64,000 nt of DNA from Pandoraea communis (GCF_902459745.1 NZ_CABPSJ010000004.1:62001-126000), one strand, 5' to 3'. Positions 37,201-51,270 are shown, numbered from the stretch's first letter. A program made the numbers and translations. Notes: a model not told the origin generated them from the sequence alone.

Positions 37201-37881
37201 TTGCGTCGTTATCTCTCCCTTCCGTTCTCCGTCTGTGCTGCGGCGGCATTCCTGGCGTTGGCCGGCTGCTCGACGTATGACAGCGTGACCGACAAAGTGA
37301 TCGGCGTGGTCACGCCGTATCGAATCAACATCGTTCAAGGCAATTTCGTCTCGAAAGAGGCCTATGACCAGCTCAAAGCCGGCATGACCCGCGATCAGGT
37401 GCGCCAGTTGCTGGGCACGCCGCTGCTGACGGACATATTCCACGCAAACCGCTGGGACTACGTCTTCTACTTCAAGCGCGGCAATGCCTCCGTGGTGCAA
37501 GAGCGCCATCTGAGGGTGTATTTCGACGGCGATACGCTGGCACGTTGGGAGGGCGGCGAAAACTTGCCGACCGAGTACCAGCTCGTTCAGGAAATCGACG
37601 GCCAGAAGGGCAAGACCGTGAAGACCGAGGCGCCCGCGCCGTCGACCGCGAGCGCTGCCGCCGCTGAGGCCGCAGCACCGTCGCCGGATGCTGCCGCCAT
37701 CGCACCAACAGCCGCACCGGCGGCAAACGGCGTCTCGACGGGGGCGGCCGCCCCTGCCTCGCAGGCCGCGTCTGCTGCTGGCGACAGCGCATCGGGGAGC
37801 ACCGGCGCATCCAGCGGTACGGGGCTTGTTCCGTCGCCGGGCGTGACCTCTGGTGGTGGTCTGTTCTCGATGCCCAAGTAA
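37201..37881 (+). CDS. bamE: BamE outer-membrane assembly lipoprotein with long alanine/serine-rich tail
   Basis: BamE (SmpA/OmlA) is an outer-membrane lipoprotein of the BAM complex that folds beta-barrel proteins. The signal peptide ends in LALAGCS, with the lipidated cysteine near residue 21. The core (YRINIVQGNFVSKEAYDQLK, then the DQVRQLLGTPLLTD motif) is intact. After about residue 145 a further 80 residues are low-complexity Ala/Ser/Pro/Gly, beyond the usual family length. TTG 37201 gives a standard signal peptide; upstream ATGs at 37132 and 37141 would add an atypical charged segment, so the start is uncertain. dapB follows 25 bases later. Confidence 0.88.
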   Translation: MRRYLSLPFSVCAAAAFLALAGCSTYDSVTDKVIGVVTPYRINIVQGNFVSKEAYDQLKAGMTRDQVRQLLGTPLLTDIFHANRWDYVFYFKRGNASVVQERHLRVYFDGDTLARWEGGENLPTEYQLVQEIDGQKGKTVKTEAPAPSTASAAAAEAAAPSPDAAAIAPTAAPAANGVSTGAAAPASQAASAAGDSASGSTGASSGTGLVPSPGVTSGGGLFSMPK

Positions 37882-37897
37882 GCGGTTGAACGTCTAA

Positions 37898-38707
<810 letters not shown>

Positions 38708-38756
38708 TCCAGCGTTGGCTTCTGGTCAGGGAGCCGGCTGGGCGTATCGCGCGTGA

Positions 38757-41600
<2,844 letters not shown>

Positions 41601-41695
41601 GGTGGCAGCCGCTGCCGCTGGTCGATGAATTGATGACGTTTGGTGACAAGAGGGCACATCACGTGCAAATCACATCCGGGCAACGAGGCGTCGGC

Positions 41696-42211
41696 GTGAC
41701 GCGCAGGATTTTCGGCTGGGTCGCCTTGCTGGGCTGCGCGTTGACGCTGTCCGCGTGTGGCTTCCAGTTGCGTGGCGCAAGCGAGTACGCGTTCCATCGT
41801 CTATACATCTCGGGTGGCGGTCAGATGGCGACCGATATCTCGCGCTATATTCGCTACGGCAGCAAGGGGACGGTCGTTGTGACCGAACCCAAGGACGCCG
41901 ATGCCCGGCTCGAAATCGTGAGCGCGACGGGGTCACGCTCGGCGATCAGTCTCGACGCAAACGGCCAGGCGCGCGAGTATGAAATGCGCGCCTCATTCAC
42001 CTTTCAGCTCGTGACGCCGGACGGAACGCCGATCATTCCGTTGAGTACGATTCGCCTGACGCGCAATCTGCCGTATAGCGACAGCGAAACGACGGCACGC
42101 GACGCGGAAGCTGCGCTGCTCAATCGAGACATGCAGAAGGACGCCGTTGCTCAGATCATCCGTCGCATGGAAGCGGTAAAGTCCATGCCGGCGAAGAAGC
42201 CGGAAGAGTAA
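41696..42211 (+). CDS. lptE: LPS-assembly lipoprotein LptE
   Basis: This protein of about 171 residues is the outer-membrane lipoprotein that plugs LptD and helps insert LPS. The signal peptide ends in the lipobox LSACGFQLRG, a family hallmark. GTG 41696 is favoured because GAGG (41685-41688) lies seven bases upstream and the signal peptide is then a normal length. ATG 41633 is possible but would add 21 residues and has no ribosome site. holA follows after 11 bases. Its partner lptD is encoded at 53331. Confidence 0.87.
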   Translation: MTRRIFGWVALLGCALTLSACGFQLRGASEYAFHRLYISGGGQMATDISRYIRYGSKGTVVVTEPKDADARLEIVSATGSRSAISLDANGQAREYEMRASFTFQLVTPDGTPIIPLSTIRLTRNLPYSDSETTARDAEAALLNRDMQKDAVAQIIRRMEAVKSMPAKKPEE

Positions 42212-42222
42212 CGCCTACCCTC

Positions 42223-43302
42223 ATGCAACTGCGTCCCGACGCGCTCGACGCGCATCTCGCCAAGACCCTCTCGCCGATCTATACGATCTACGGCGACGAG
42301 AGCCTGCTCGTGCAGGAGGCGGTGGATCGCGTGCGCGCAGCAGCGCGTGCGGGGGGCTTCACCGAGCGTGACGTGCTCAGCGTCGAGCGCAGCTTCGATT
42401 GGGGCGCCCTTGCGAACGCGGGCCAGTCGATGTCGTTGTTCGGCGACCGCAAACTCATCGAGTTGCGCATTCCCGGCGGAAAGCCGGGCAAGGACGGGGG
42501 CGCTGCGCTCAAGGCGCACGCCGATGCTGCCAATAGCGACGTGCTGACCATCATCACGCTGCCCCGGCTCGATGCCACTGCGACCAAGTCCGACTGGTTT
42601 TCGTCGCTCGATCGCGTGGGTGTCACGATCAAGATCGATCCGGTCGACCGGAGCCGTCTGCCTGACTGGATCGCCCAACGCCTCACCGCGCAGGGACAGC
42701 GCGTCGAAGCCGGTGAGCCGGGACGTCGCGTATTGCAGTTCATCGCCGACCGCGTCGAGGGCAACCTGCTTGCGGCGCATCAGGAAATTCAGAAACTCGG
42801 CCTGCTGTACCCATCGGGTGTGCTGGCGTTCGAGCAGGTGCAGGATGCCGTGCTCAATGTCGCGCGCTACGACGTCTTCAAGCTCAGCGAAGCTGTGCTG
42901 GCCGGCGATGCCGCCCGGCTGGTTCGCATGCTCGACGGTCTGCGCGGCGAAGGCGAGGCCGCACCGCTCGTGCTGTGGGCATTGACCGAAGAGGTTCGCA
43001 CGCTTGCCAAGATCACGCGCGGGATGGCAGCCGGTAAGCCGCTTGCCATGTTGCTGCGCGAATACCGGGTCTGGGGCCCGCGCGAGCGACTGATGGAGCA
43101 GGCGGCGAATCGCGCCACGCCGGCCATGCTTGCGCAGGCGTTGCAGTTGGCGGCGCGCCTGGATCGGCAGGTCAAGGGCCTGCGTGCCGATGGCCTGCCC
43201 GGCGACCCATGGGACGGCATGCTGCAACTCGGCCTGCTGCTCGCAGGCGAGCGACCGCCGACGGCGCGCTCCGCCCGCGCACCGCGTCCGGTGCACGCCT
43301 AG
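42223..43302 (+). CDS. holA: DNA polymerase III delta subunit
   Basis: This 359-residue clamp-loader subunit opens the beta sliding clamp. [20 protein letters not shown] and [16 protein letters not shown] are characteristic. An N-terminal AAA+-like fold without functional Walker motifs and a C-terminal helical collar domain are present. It is adjacent to lptE as in most beta- and gammaproteobacteria. Confidence 0.94.
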   Translation: MQLRPDALDAHLAKTLSPIYTIYGDESLLVQEAVDRVRAAARAGGFTERDVLSVERSFDWGALANAGQSMSLFGDRKLIELRIPGGKPGKDGGAALKAHADAANSDVLTIITLPRLDATATKSDWFSSLDRVGVTIKIDPVDRSRLPDWIAQRLTAQGQRVEAGEPGRRVLQFIADRVEGNLLAAHQEIQKLGLLYPSGVLAFEQVQDAVLNVARYDVFKLSEAVLAGDAARLVRMLDGLRGEGEAAPLVLWALTEEVRTLAKITRGMAAGKPLAMLLREYRVWGPRERLMEQAANRATPAMLAQALQLAARLDRQVKGLRADGLPGDPWDGMLQLGLLLAGERPPTARSARAPRPVHA

Positions 43303-43397
43303 CGCGCCCTAATTCCCGCCAACGCCGGCTGCCTGCACTGGCTGCCAACAGAATGCAAAGGCGACCGAGTCGCCCAAAGAACTGCCGAACCGACGAT

Positions 43398-44666
43398 ATG
43401 GATATCAAAGCCTACATGCAATCGCTGGGCCAGCGTGCCCGCGAGGCGTCACGCGCCATGGCGCGTGCCGACACTGCCGCCAAGAATCGCGCATTGCTGG
43501 CGATTGCGGATGCCATCGAACGCGATGGTGCGACGTTGCAGGAAGTGAACCGCCGCGATCTCGAGCGGGCGCGCGCCAACGGTCAGGACGCTGCGTTCAT
43601 CGATCGCCTCACGCTGTCCGACAAGGCGCTGCGCACGATGATCGAAGGGCTGCGCCAGATTGCCGGCCTGTCCGATCCCATCGGCGAGATCAGCAACGTG
43701 CGCGTGCAACCGAGCGGCATTCAGGTCGGTCAGATGCGCGTGCCGCTGGGCGTCATCGGCATCATTTACGAATCGCGCCCCAATGTGACCATCGACGCCG
43801 CAGCGCTTTGCCTCAAGTCGGGCAACGCGACCATTCTGCGCGGCGGTTCGGAAGCCATTGAGAGCAACACTGCGCTGGCAGCGCTCATTGCCCGGGCGCT
43901 AGCGGACACCGGACTGCCGGGTGACGCGGTGCAGGTGGTGAATACGCCCGATCGCGCGGCGGTCGGCGAACTCATCACCATGACGGAATATGTCGACGTG
44001 ATCGTGCCGCGCGGTGGCAAGAGCCTGATCGCGCGTCTGATGCAAGACGCCCGCGTGCCCATGATCAAGCATCTCGATGGCATTTGCCACGTCTATGTCG
44101 ACGGCCGTGCCGACCCGGCGAAGGCGCTGGCGATTTGCGAGAACGCCAAGACGCACCGTTACGGCACCTGCAACACGATGGAGACGCTGCTTGTCGATCA
44201 GCAGGCCATCGGCCAGTTGCCCGCCATTGCCCGCATGTTCCAGGGCAAGCAGGTCGAGTTGCGTGGTTGCGAACGCACGCGCGCAGCGCTGGGCAGTGCC
44301 GGCGTGACCGGGGCGGTGGCGGCGACCGAGGAAGACTGGTCGACGGAATACCTCGCACCGGTGCTGGCGATCAAGATCGTCGACGGCCTCGCACCGGCCA
44401 TCGAGCACATCAATCGTTACGGCTCGCATCACACCGACGCCATTGTCACCGAGGACTACTCCGCTGCGATGCAGTTCCTGCGCGAAGTCGATTCGGCAAG
44501 TGTGATGATCAACGCCAGCACGCGTTTCGCCGACGGCTTCGAGTTCGGTCTGGGCGCGGAGATCGGTATCTCGAACGACAAGCTGCACGCCCGGGGCCCG
44601 GTGGGTCTCGAGGGCCTGACGAGTCTGAAGTACGTCGTGTTCGGTCACGGCGAAGTTCGCCAGTAA
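43398..44666 (+). CDS. proA: Gamma-glutamyl phosphate reductase
   Basis: This 422-residue NADPH-dependent enzyme makes glutamate semialdehyde for proline synthesis. It has the ALDH-like fold with [34 protein letters not shown], and the catalytic cysteine in [16 protein letters not shown] 43398 begins [18 protein letters not shown]. The overlapping upstream frame is read in the 3' end of holA and is not coding here. Confidence 0.96.
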   Translation: MDIKAYMQSLGQRAREASRAMARADTAAKNRALLAIADAIERDGATLQEVNRRDLERARANGQDAAFIDRLTLSDKALRTMIEGLRQIAGLSDPIGEISNVRVQPSGIQVGQMRVPLGVIGIIYESRPNVTIDAAALCLKSGNATILRGGSEAIESNTALAALIARALADTGLPGDAVQVVNTPDRAAVGELITMTEYVDVIVPRGGKSLIARLMQDARVPMIKHLDGICHVYVDGRADPAKALAICENAKTHRYGTCNTMETLLVDQQAIGQLPAIARMFQGKQVELRGCERTRAALGSAGVTGAVAATEEDWSTEYLAPVLAIKIVDGLAPAIEHINRYGSHHTDAIVTEDYSAAMQFLREVDSASVMINASTRFADGFEFGLGAEIGISNDKLHARGPVGLEGLTSLKYVVFGHGEVRQ

Positions 44667-44687
44667 TCGCGTCGCCAACTACGTCCT

Positions 44688-45296
44688 ATGAAACTGCAAG
44701 TGCTCGGCCCGGCCGATTTTCTGAAGATGCCGTGGAAGAACGGCCAGGGTGTGACGACGGAGTTGGCCGTGGCGCGACGCGCTGGCGACGACGGCTTCGA
44801 CTGGCGGATTAGTACCGCGACGATCGCGGCGCCGGGGCCATTCTCCGTGTTCGCGGGAATTGACCGTTCGCTGGCAATCGTCCGGGGCGGCACACTCACG
44901 CTCAACGTCGAGGGCCGTCCGGATGTCACGCTTACGACGCGCACGCCCCCCTACGCGTTTGACGGCGAGCTGAACGTGAGCAGCACCCCGGTGCTGGAAA
45001 CTGCCGGCGTGCCCATCGACGACTTCAATGTCATGACGCGTCGTGCCGAATGGCAGCACACGCTGGCGCAGCATTGTCTCGATGGGGAGGCAGTGACGTG
45101 GAAGTTGCCAGCGGATGCCAACGCGATCGCCTTCCTTTATTGCGCGCACGGACAAGTACAGGTGACTTTCGCTGATGCTCAAGCCGTGAGCGTTCCCGAG
45201 GGGCATGCGTTGCGCATCGAAGGCGGTGACACTTGTGAATTGCGTGCCGACGCCGATCCTGCCGAAGTCTTCCTGACGACGCTCTCGCGACGCTAA
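44688..45296 (+). CDS. HutD/Ves-family cupin-like protein
   Basis: This 202-residue protein of the HutD/Ves family has FLKMPWKNGQGVTTELAV at residues 11-28, DWRISTATIAAPGPFSVF, and a double beta-barrel (cupin-like) pattern. HutD is linked to histidine utilisation in some bacteria, and Ves of E. coli is cold-induced. No hut genes are in this window, so the role is unknown. It follows proA by 21 bases, so co-transcription is likely. Confidence 0.82.
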   Translation: MKLQVLGPADFLKMPWKNGQGVTTELAVARRAGDDGFDWRISTATIAAPGPFSVFAGIDRSLAIVRGGTLTLNVEGRPDVTLTTRTPPYAFDGELNVSSTPVLETAGVPIDDFNVMTRRAEWQHTLAQHCLDGEAVTWKLPADANAIAFLYCAHGQVQVTFADAQAVSVPEGHALRIEGGDTCELRADADPAEVFLTTLSRR

Positions 45297-45392
45297 ACAC
45301 CTGGCCCTGGCTTTGCGCACTACCGTCTCGTCGTGTGGCCGTTAGAGAAGCGCGGGAGGTGTCGGGGGGAGGCACTGAGGGCCTGTGAGGGG

Positions 45393-45461
45393 ATGGACCG
45401 GGGCGCCTTTCTGCAGCGAGTTGGGTTTATGTCTGAGAGGCGGAAAGGGGCCCCGGTCCAT
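45393..45461. repeat. 22-base imperfect inverted repeat (large hairpin)
   Basis: ATGGACCGGGGCGCCTTTCTGC (45393-45414) and GCGGAAAGGGGCCCCGGTCCAT (45440-45461) are complementary at 20 of 22 positions, with a 25-base spacer. It lies between two convergent genes and no T tract follows. It may be a dispersed palindromic element or an RNA-stabilising hairpin. Confidence 0.7.
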
Positions 45462-45529
45462 CTGGAGGGCGGCGTTGAGGGGGAGAGGCAATCCCCACGC
45501 TGCCTGGCTGTGGCAAAGCGCGGCGAACT

Positions 45530-45577
45530 CCCAAAAAAAATGCCGCTTCGATTTGCTTCGAAGCGGCATTTTTGTCT
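45530..45577. terminator. Bidirectional terminator between hutD-like gene and purH
   Basis: AAAAATGCCGCTTCGA and TCGAAGCGGCATTTTT pair almost perfectly around the short loop TTTGCT, with A and T tracts on the two sides. Confidence 0.85.
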
Positions 45578-45634
45578 CAACCGAGCGGTATGACGCCCGA
45601 AGGCGCAATTCTCTGTCGCAGAGCTTAGGGGCGC

Positions 45635-47200
45635 TTAGTGACGGAAGTGACGCGTACCGGTCATTAGCATGGCGACGCTGCGTTCGTCGGCAGCGGCAAT
45701 GACCTCATCGTCGCGCATCGAGCCGCCCGGGTGAATCACGCAGGTGGCGCCTGCGTCGACCACCACGTCCAGGCCGTCACGGAACGGGAAGAACGCGTCT
45801 GATGCCACCGCCGAGCCGATGAGCGACAGACCTGCGTTCTGTGCCTTGATGCTGGCGATACGTGCCGAGTCGACGCGGCTCATCTGGCCGGCACCCACGC
45901 CCAGCGTCATGCCGCCAGCGCAGAACACGATAGCGTTCGACTTGACGTACTTCGCCACGCGCCACGCGAAGAGCAGATCTTCCATTTCCTTCGGCGTCGG
46001 ATGACGCTTCGTCACCACACGCAGTTCATGCGGGGCCACGTTCTTGGCGTCCGGCGACTGAACGAGCAGACCGCCGCCCACACGCTTGAAGTCGTATTGA
46101 TTCACGCCGTTGCCCAGCGGGACTTCCAGCAGGCGCACGTTCTGCTTTGCAGCGAAGATTTGCTTGGCGGCGTCGGTAAACGACGGGGCGAGCAGCACTT
46201 CCACGAATTGCTTGACCACCGATTGTGCAGTCGCTTCGTCAACTTCGCGGTTGAACGCGATGATGCCGCCGAAGGCCGACGTCGGATCGGTCTGGAATGC
46301 CTTCGCGTACGCTTGCGCGGGCGTGGCGGCTACGGCCACGCCACACGGATTTGCGTGCTTGATGATGACGCAGGCCGGGGCGTCGAACGTCTTCACGCAT
46401 TCCCAGGCGGCGTCGGCGTCGGCAATATTGTTGTACGACAGTTCCTTGCCCTGAAGCTGGCGATAGTTCGCGAGCGAGCCTTCCGGTGTGACGATGTCGC
46501 GGTAGAAGGCGGCGCTTTGGTGCGGGTTCTCGCCATAACGCATGTCCTGCACCTTCGTATACGCCAGATTCAGCGTAGCCGGGTAGGCGGAGCGCTCGCT
46601 GTGACGCAGCGACTCGTCAAGGCTCGTGAGGTAGTTCGTGATCGCGCCGTCGTACTGGGCCGTGTGGGCGAACACCTTGGTCGCCAGACGGAAGTTCGTG
46701 GCGTAGCCGACCGTGTTGCCGTTCGCCTTCATTTCATCGAGCACCACGGCGTAGTCGGCCGGATCGACGATCACGGTGACATCGCGGTGGTTCTTCGCCG
46801 CCGAGCGCAGCATGGTCGGGCCACCGATGTCGATGTTCTCGATGGCGTCTTCGAGCGAGCAATCATCGCGGGCGATGGTCTGTACGAACGGATACAGATT
46901 CACGACAAGCAGATCGATCGTCGGAATGTCGTGTTTCTCGAGCGCGGCCATATGCTCGGGCAGATCGCGGCGGGCCAGAATGCCGCCGTGCACCTTCGGA
47001 TGCAGCGTCTTCACGCGCCCGTCGAGCATTTCCGGAAAACCGGTGTAGTCGGCCACTTCGGTCACCTTCAAGCCGGCTTCTGCCAGCAGTTTGGCGGTGC
47101 CGCCAGTGGAGAGGATCGACACGCCCTGAGCAGCGAGCGACTTGGCGAAGTCGACGATGCCGGTCTTGTCGGAGACGGAAATGAGAGCTTGCTTGATCAT
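45635..47200 (-). CDS. purH: Bifunctional AICAR formyltransferase/IMP cyclohydrolase
   Basis: This 521-residue enzyme catalyses the last two steps of IMP synthesis. The N-terminal IMP cyclohydrolase domain begins [20 protein letters not shown] and includes [36 protein letters not shown]. The C-terminal transformylase domain has [10 protein letters not shown]-like [24 protein letters not shown] and the terminal [12 protein letters not shown] segment. Complete. It lies 59 bases after fis. Confidence 0.97.
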   Translation of the reverse strand: MIKQALISVSDKTGIVDFAKSLAAQGVSILSTGGTAKLLAEAGLKVTEVADYTGFPEMLDGRVKTLHPKVHGGILARRDLPEHMAALEKHDIPTIDLLVVNLYPFVQTIARDDCSLEDAIENIDIGGPTMLRSAAKNHRDVTVIVDPADYAVVLDEMKANGNTVGYATNFRLATKVFAHTAQYDGAITNYLTSLDESLRHSERSAYPATLNLAYTKVQDMRYGENPHQSAAFYRDIVTPEGSLANYRQLQGKELSYNNIADADAAWECVKTFDAPACVIIKHANPCGVAVAATPAQAYAKAFQTDPTSAFGGIIAFNREVDEATAQSVVKQFVEVLLAPSFTDAAKQIFAAKQNVRLLEVPLGNGVNQYDFKRVGGGLLVQSPDAKNVAPHELRVVTKRHPTPKEMEDLLFAWRVAKYVKSNAIVFCAGGMTLGVGAGQMSRVDSARIASIKAQNAGLSLIGSAVASDAFFPFRDGLDVVVDAGATCVIHPGGSMRDDEVIAAADERSVAMLMTGTRHFRH

Positions 47201-47259
47201 GACGGACGGTAGTGAAGCGGCAAAAACGGGCGAGTTGGGCGAATGGCTGGGCGCAACGG

Positions 47260-47493
47260 TTAGAGCAGGCCGTGCTGCTGCAACTTCTTGCGCAGCGTGT
47301 TGCGGTTGATTCCCAGATATTCGGCGGCGAGCGACTGGTTGCCGTCGGCCTTGCCGAGCACGAACTCGAGCAGCGGCTTTTCAACGACCGAGACGACCAT
47401 ATCGTAGACATCGTGTGGCCGTGCGCCATCCAGATCGCGGAAATACGAATCCAGACTGTCGCGCACGCATTGTTCTATGTTTGTTTTGCTCAT
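47260..47493 (-). CDS. fis: Fis-family nucleoid-associated regulator
   Basis: This 77-residue DNA-bending protein starts [18 protein letters not shown] and has the C-terminal helix-turn-helix [25 protein letters not shown]. The length and the overlap with dusB (its ATG overlaps the dusB stop by four bases) match the conserved dusB-fis operon of proteobacteria. Confidence 0.95.
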   Translation of the reverse strand: MSKTNIEQCVRDSLDSYFRDLDGARPHDVYDMVVSVVEKPLLEFVLGKADGNQSLAAEYLGINRNTLRKKLQQHGLL

Positions 47494-48518
47494 GCTGCTA
47501 ATAGCTCCCTCGGCGATTCTTGTTCATAGCAGAGGCGGTCCGAGTGCGCCTTCTGCTGTTCGAAAAACTCGTTGACCGCAGCCAACTGTTCCTGCGTGGT
47601 GTCGAGCGTATTCATACGCTGGCGGAACGTGGCTGCCCCAGGCAGGCCACGCGAATACCACGCGATATGCTTGCGCGCGGTCCGCACACCGGTGTACTCC
47701 CCATAAAAGTCGTAATGGTCTTCGAGGTGTTCGTTCATGATCTGCTGGATCTCGTCGACGCGCGGCGGCAAAGCAATCTCGCCCGTCGTGAGAAACAACT
47801 CAATATCGCGGAACAACCACGGGCGTCCCTGCGCGGCGCGGCCGATCATGATGGCGTCTGCGCCGGTGACTTCGAGCACATGCTTCGCTTTCTGCGCCGT
47901 AGCGATATCGCCGTTGGCCACCACCGGAATACGTGCGGCGGCCTTTACGGCGGCGATGGTCTCGTACTCCGCGTCGCCGTGATACAGATCGGCGCGGGTG
48001 CGGCCGTGAACCGTCAGCATGCTGATGCCGCACGCTTCGGCAATACGGGCGACCGTGAGGGCATTCTTGTGTTCGCGGTCCCAGCCCGTGCGAATCTTGA
48101 GCGTGACCGGCACCACGTCGCCCACGGCGCCAACGACGGCGGACACGATTCGGGCGACGAGCGGTTCGTTTTGCAGGAGGGCCGATCCGGCGGCAACGTT
48201 GCAGACTTTCTTGGCCGGACAGCCCATGTTGATGTCGATGATCTGTGCGCCGCGTTCCACGTTATAGCGGGCGGCCTCGGCCATCATGGCCGGGTCGGCG
48301 CCGGCAATTTGCACCGAGATCGGGGCGACTTCGCCAGCGTGATTCGCCCGGCGCATCGTCTTCTCGCTCTTCCAGAGCTGTGCGTTCGACGCCACCATCT
48401 CCGAGACGGCATAACCCGCGCCGAGTCGTTTGCACAACTGGCGGAACGGCCGGTCCGTCACACCCGCCATGGGAGCGACAAACAGGTTATTGCGGAGTTC
48501 GTGGGGGCCAATACGCAC
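47490..48518 (-). CDS. dusB: tRNA-dihydrouridine synthase B
   Basis: This 342-residue FMN-dependent enzyme reduces specific uridines in the tRNA D-loop. The TIM-barrel motifs are NNLFVAPMAGVTDRPFR, DINMGCPAKKVCNVAAGSALL with the catalytic cysteine, and VHGRTRADLYHG. ATG 48518 begins MRIGPHELRNNL. It is translationally coupled to fis. Confidence 0.95.
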   Translation of the reverse strand: MRIGPHELRNNLFVAPMAGVTDRPFRQLCKRLGAGYAVSEMVASNAQLWKSEKTMRRANHAGEVAPISVQIAGADPAMMAEAARYNVERGAQIIDINMGCPAKKVCNVAAGSALLQNEPLVARIVSAVVGAVGDVVPVTLKIRTGWDREHKNALTVARIAEACGISMLTVHGRTRADLYHGDAEYETIAAVKAAARIPVVANGDIATAQKAKHVLEVTGADAIMIGRAAQGRPWLFRDIELFLTTGEIALPPRVDEIQQIMNEHLEDHYDFYGEYTGVRTARKHIAWYSRGLPGAATFRQRMNTLDTTQEQLAAVNEFFEQQKAHSDRLCYEQESPRELLAA

Positions 48519-48625
48519 GATGAAGGGAAAAGGCGGGAAAAAGTTTGTATTTTACTGCGAAAACCCGTTCCCGTCGCCTAAAAAATGTGCAAATCGTTCG
48601 GGAGGGTTTGCCGGGAAAGCCCGGT

Positions 48626-49939
48626 TCAGCCGCGCTGGCCGAACAGCATCTGGCGAGCGAAGGCGGTTTTGACCGGCGGGACGAGGTCGAGACCGGCCAG
48701 CGCCATGCCGCGCAGAACGGCGACAGGCGCGGCGTCGATGCCGAAGACGCGAGGCAGCAGATCGGTAATGCGGATCGTGAGGCCGCGGTCGGCGCGACGC
48801 CGGCGGGCGAAGGCGGTGAGCGCGGCGGGGCCCGGCACGCCATGGTGGTGGGGGGCACTGTGCGCGTTGCGCACCAGCGTGTCGGCCAGATCGAAGGCGT
48901 CGCGCAGGCCGAGATTCAGGCCTTGTCCGGCGACCGGGTGGAGCGTTTGCGCGGCGTTGCCGATGGCGGCGATGCGGCCGTCGACGACGTGCCCGAGGGC
49001 GTTCAGGCCCAATGGGAAACCGGCGCGGGCGGTCACCGATGTGAACCGGCCCATGCGGTCGCCGAACGCCGTGTGCAGTTCCGTGAGGAACGACGCGTCG
49101 TCCATCTCCCGACGGCGTTTCGCCTCGGCGTGCGAGCAACACCACACCAGCGCGTAGCCGTTTTCCTGCGGTAGCAGTGCCAGCGGGCCGTCCGGGGTAA
49201 AGCGTTCCCATGCCCAGCCGATGCGCGGCCGCTCGCAGGTGACGAAGCCGACGAGCGCCGTCTGACCGTAGTCGCGCGCGCGTGGGCGAGCCGTCTGGCT
49301 CTCGAACAGGCCACCCTCTGCGTTCACGGCAAGCGTGGCGTGCAACGTGTGCGCCTCGTCGTCGACCGAGGTGCCGAGGGTGATCGTGACCTGTTGGGAA
49401 TCCTGACGCAGGGCGATTGCCCGATAGGGGCGGAAGTGATGCAGGCCCGGTGCGTCTTGCGAAGCGGGCGACGATGGGGCGGCGGGGGCGTGCTCGAAGC
49501 GGGCAGGAACGCGTGACATGGCAGCGTCCAGCGCGCGCATCAGCGCGCCGTATCGCACCACGTAACCCAGCGCGGGAACGCCGTGATCGAGATAGTCGAT
49601 TTCCGTGCTGCCGAAGCGTTGCGCCTGCGAGACGTGGATATGCTGAATCGGTGTGCTGTCGAGTCCCAGCCCGCTGTGCGGCCATGCGCCGGCGCGCGTG
49701 AGAATCTCGCGGCTACCGTGCGAGAGGGCGAGTGTGCGCGGGTCGTCGTAACCGGCCTGTGCGCTGCGCCCATCCACCAGCGCGATGCGCAATTGCGGCG
49801 CGCGTTGCGCAAGCATCAGCGCGAGCGCCGTGCCGACAGGGCCGGCACCAACGATCGCCATGTCGAACCGCCGGACCGGATGTTCGTCCGCCGTGGGCGA
49901 GGCGGGTGTCGGCGAGGCGGGGGGCTGGGCGTGCGTCAT
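48626..49939 (-). CDS. UbiH/UbiF-like FAD-dependent monooxygenase
   Basis: This 437-residue flavin hydroxylase is probably for ubiquinone ring hydroxylation. It has the dinucleotide loop IVGAGPVGTALAL (30-42), LALSHGSREILTRAG, the conserved IGNAAQTLHPVAGQGLNLGLRDA near 330 that binds FAD, and a full C-terminus. Its ATG shares one base with the pepP stop, an arrangement common for pepP-ubiH. Which ring position it hydroxylates cannot be told. The frame beyond 49939 (to 50512) is the antisense shadow of pepP. Confidence 0.85.
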   Translation of the reverse strand: MTHAQPPASPTPASPTADEHPVRRFDMAIVGAGPVGTALALMLAQRAPQLRIALVDGRSAQAGYDDPRTLALSHGSREILTRAGAWPHSGLGLDSTPIQHIHVSQAQRFGSTEIDYLDHGVPALGYVVRYGALMRALDAAMSRVPARFEHAPAAPSSPASQDAPGLHHFRPYRAIALRQDSQQVTITLGTSVDDEAHTLHATLAVNAEGGLFESQTARPRARDYGQTALVGFVTCERPRIGWAWERFTPDGPLALLPQENGYALVWCCSHAEAKRRREMDDASFLTELHTAFGDRMGRFTSVTARAGFPLGLNALGHVVDGRIAAIGNAAQTLHPVAGQGLNLGLRDAFDLADTLVRNAHSAPHHHGVPGPAALTAFARRRRADRGLTIRITDLLPRVFGIDAAPVAVLRGMALAGLDLVPPVKTAFARQMLFGQRG

Positions 49940-51270
49940 CAGCCGCGCATCAGGGCTTCGATCTCGTCGGCATCGACCGGCACGCCGCGCGTGAGCAGCG
50001 TGCAGCCGTCTGCGGTCACGACCGCATCGTCTTCGATACGAATGCCGATATTCCAGTAGCGCTCGTCGATGTCCGGCGCGGGCCGCACATAGATGCCGGG
50101 CTCGATGGTCGTCACCATGTTCGCGGCCAGCGTCCGCCACGGACGTTCGCCGTTCGCACCGTCCTCGCGGTACTCGCCGCAATCGTGCACGTCCATGCCG
50201 ATCCAGTGCCCCGTGCGGTGCATGTAGAAGCGGCTGAACGACTTGTTGGCGATGACGTCGTCGAGGCTGCCGGCGATGTCGCGCTTGAGAAGGCCAGTGT
50301 CGAGCATGCCCTGTGCGAGCACGCGCACGGCAGCGTCGTGGGGCGCATCGAAGCGCACGCCGGCGCGTGTGGCGTCGATGGCGGCTTGTTGCGAGGCGAG
50401 CACGATGTCGTACAGCTCGCGCTGTGCGGGGGTGAACTTGCCGTTCACCGGGAACGTGCGTGTGATGTCCGAGGCGTAGCCGTCCAGTTCGCAAGCCGCG
50501 TCGATCAGACACAGATCGCCGTCGCGCAACTCCGTGTCGCCCGCGCGATAGTGCAGCACTGTCGCGTTGGCGCCGGTGGCGACAATCGAGCCGTACGCCG
50601 GGAATTGCGAACCGTTGCGGCGGAATTCGTACAGCAGCTCGGCTTCGAGATGATATTCACGCAGCCCCGGGCGCGATGTCTTCATCGCACGCACATGGGC
50701 ATCGGCCGAAATCTTGCCGGCGCGCGCCATGATGTCGATTTCAACGCGGTCTTTGACCAGACGCATCTCATCGAGAATCGCGCGGATATCGCGTGCGGCC
50801 GACGGGGCGGATACCCCCGTGCGGCTTTGCGCACGCACCGCGCTCAACCAGTGACGCACCTGACGATCCTGCTGGGCCGAAGCGCCGAGCGCATAGAAGA
50901 GCGCGGGAGCGTCGGCCAGCAGTTGCGGCAAACGCGTATCGATCTCGTCGATGGGGTAGGCAGCGTCGAAACCGAAGGTCTCGCGTGCGGCTTCCGGGCC
51001 GTAGCGATAGCCGTCCCAGATCTCGCGTTCTTCGTTCTTCGCGCGGCAGAACAGGATCGAGTGCCCCGTGCGGCTGTCGAGTACGACGACCGCTTCGGGC
51101 TCCGTGAAGCCCGACAGGTAATAGAAATAGCTGTCGTGACGGTAGGGGTAGTCGCTGTCGCGGTTGCGCGGCACTTCCGGCGCCGTCGGCAGAATGGCGA
51201 CGCCGCCACCGGCCTTGCGCATCTGTTCGATGACTCGCTCGCGGCGGGCACGGTAAGGGGAATCAGACAT
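49939..51270 (-). CDS. pepP: Xaa-Pro aminopeptidase
   Basis: This 443-residue dinuclear-metal peptidase removes N-terminal residues before proline. The N-terminal domain has SPYRARRERVIEQM. The C-terminal pita-bread domain shows DLCLIDAACELDGYASDITRTFPVNG with the metal aspartates, the HRTGHWIGMDVHDCGEY histidine, and the MVTTIEPGIYVR and GIRIEDDAVVTADG glutamates. ATG 51270 has GGAG just upstream; an in-frame ATG at 51282 overlaps that site. Confidence 0.95.
   Translation of the reverse strand: MSDSPYRARRERVIEQMRKAGGGVAILPTAPEVPRNRDSDYPYRHDSYFYYLSGFTEPEAVVVLDSRTGHSILFCRAKNEEREIWDGYRYGPEAARETFGFDAAYPIDEIDTRLPQLLADAPALFYALGASAQQDRQVRHWLSAVRAQSRTGVSAPSAARDIRAILDEMRLVKDRVEIDIMARAGKISADAHVRAMKTSRPGLREYHLEAELLYEFRRNGSQFPAYGSIVATGANATVLHYRAGDTELRDGDLCLIDAACELDGYASDITRTFPVNGKFTPAQRELYDIVLASQQAAIDATRAGVRFDAPHDAAVRVLAQGMLDTGLLKRDIAGSLDDVIANKSFSRFYMHRTGHWIGMDVHDCGEYREDGANGERPWRTLAANMVTTIEPGIYVRPAPDIDERYWNIGIRIEDDAVVTADGCTLLTRGVPVDADEIEALMRG

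Larger units (their letters stand above)
45297..45634. other. Convergent intergenic region with large inverted repeat
   Basis: Some 340 bases separate the convergent hutD-like gene and purH. They hold a 22-base imperfect inverted repeat (45393-45461) and a bidirectional terminator (about 45530-45577). Several short frames open on both strands, but none has a start signal or family match. Confidence 0.6.

Noticed and set aside
45333-45702. Several short frames on both strands in the hutD-purH gap
   Set aside because: They span an inverted repeat and a terminator, have no ribosome sites and no recognisable family.
49940-50512. Upstream extension of the ubiH-like frame
   Set aside because: It reads antisense to pepP in a shifted frame and has no monooxygenase character.
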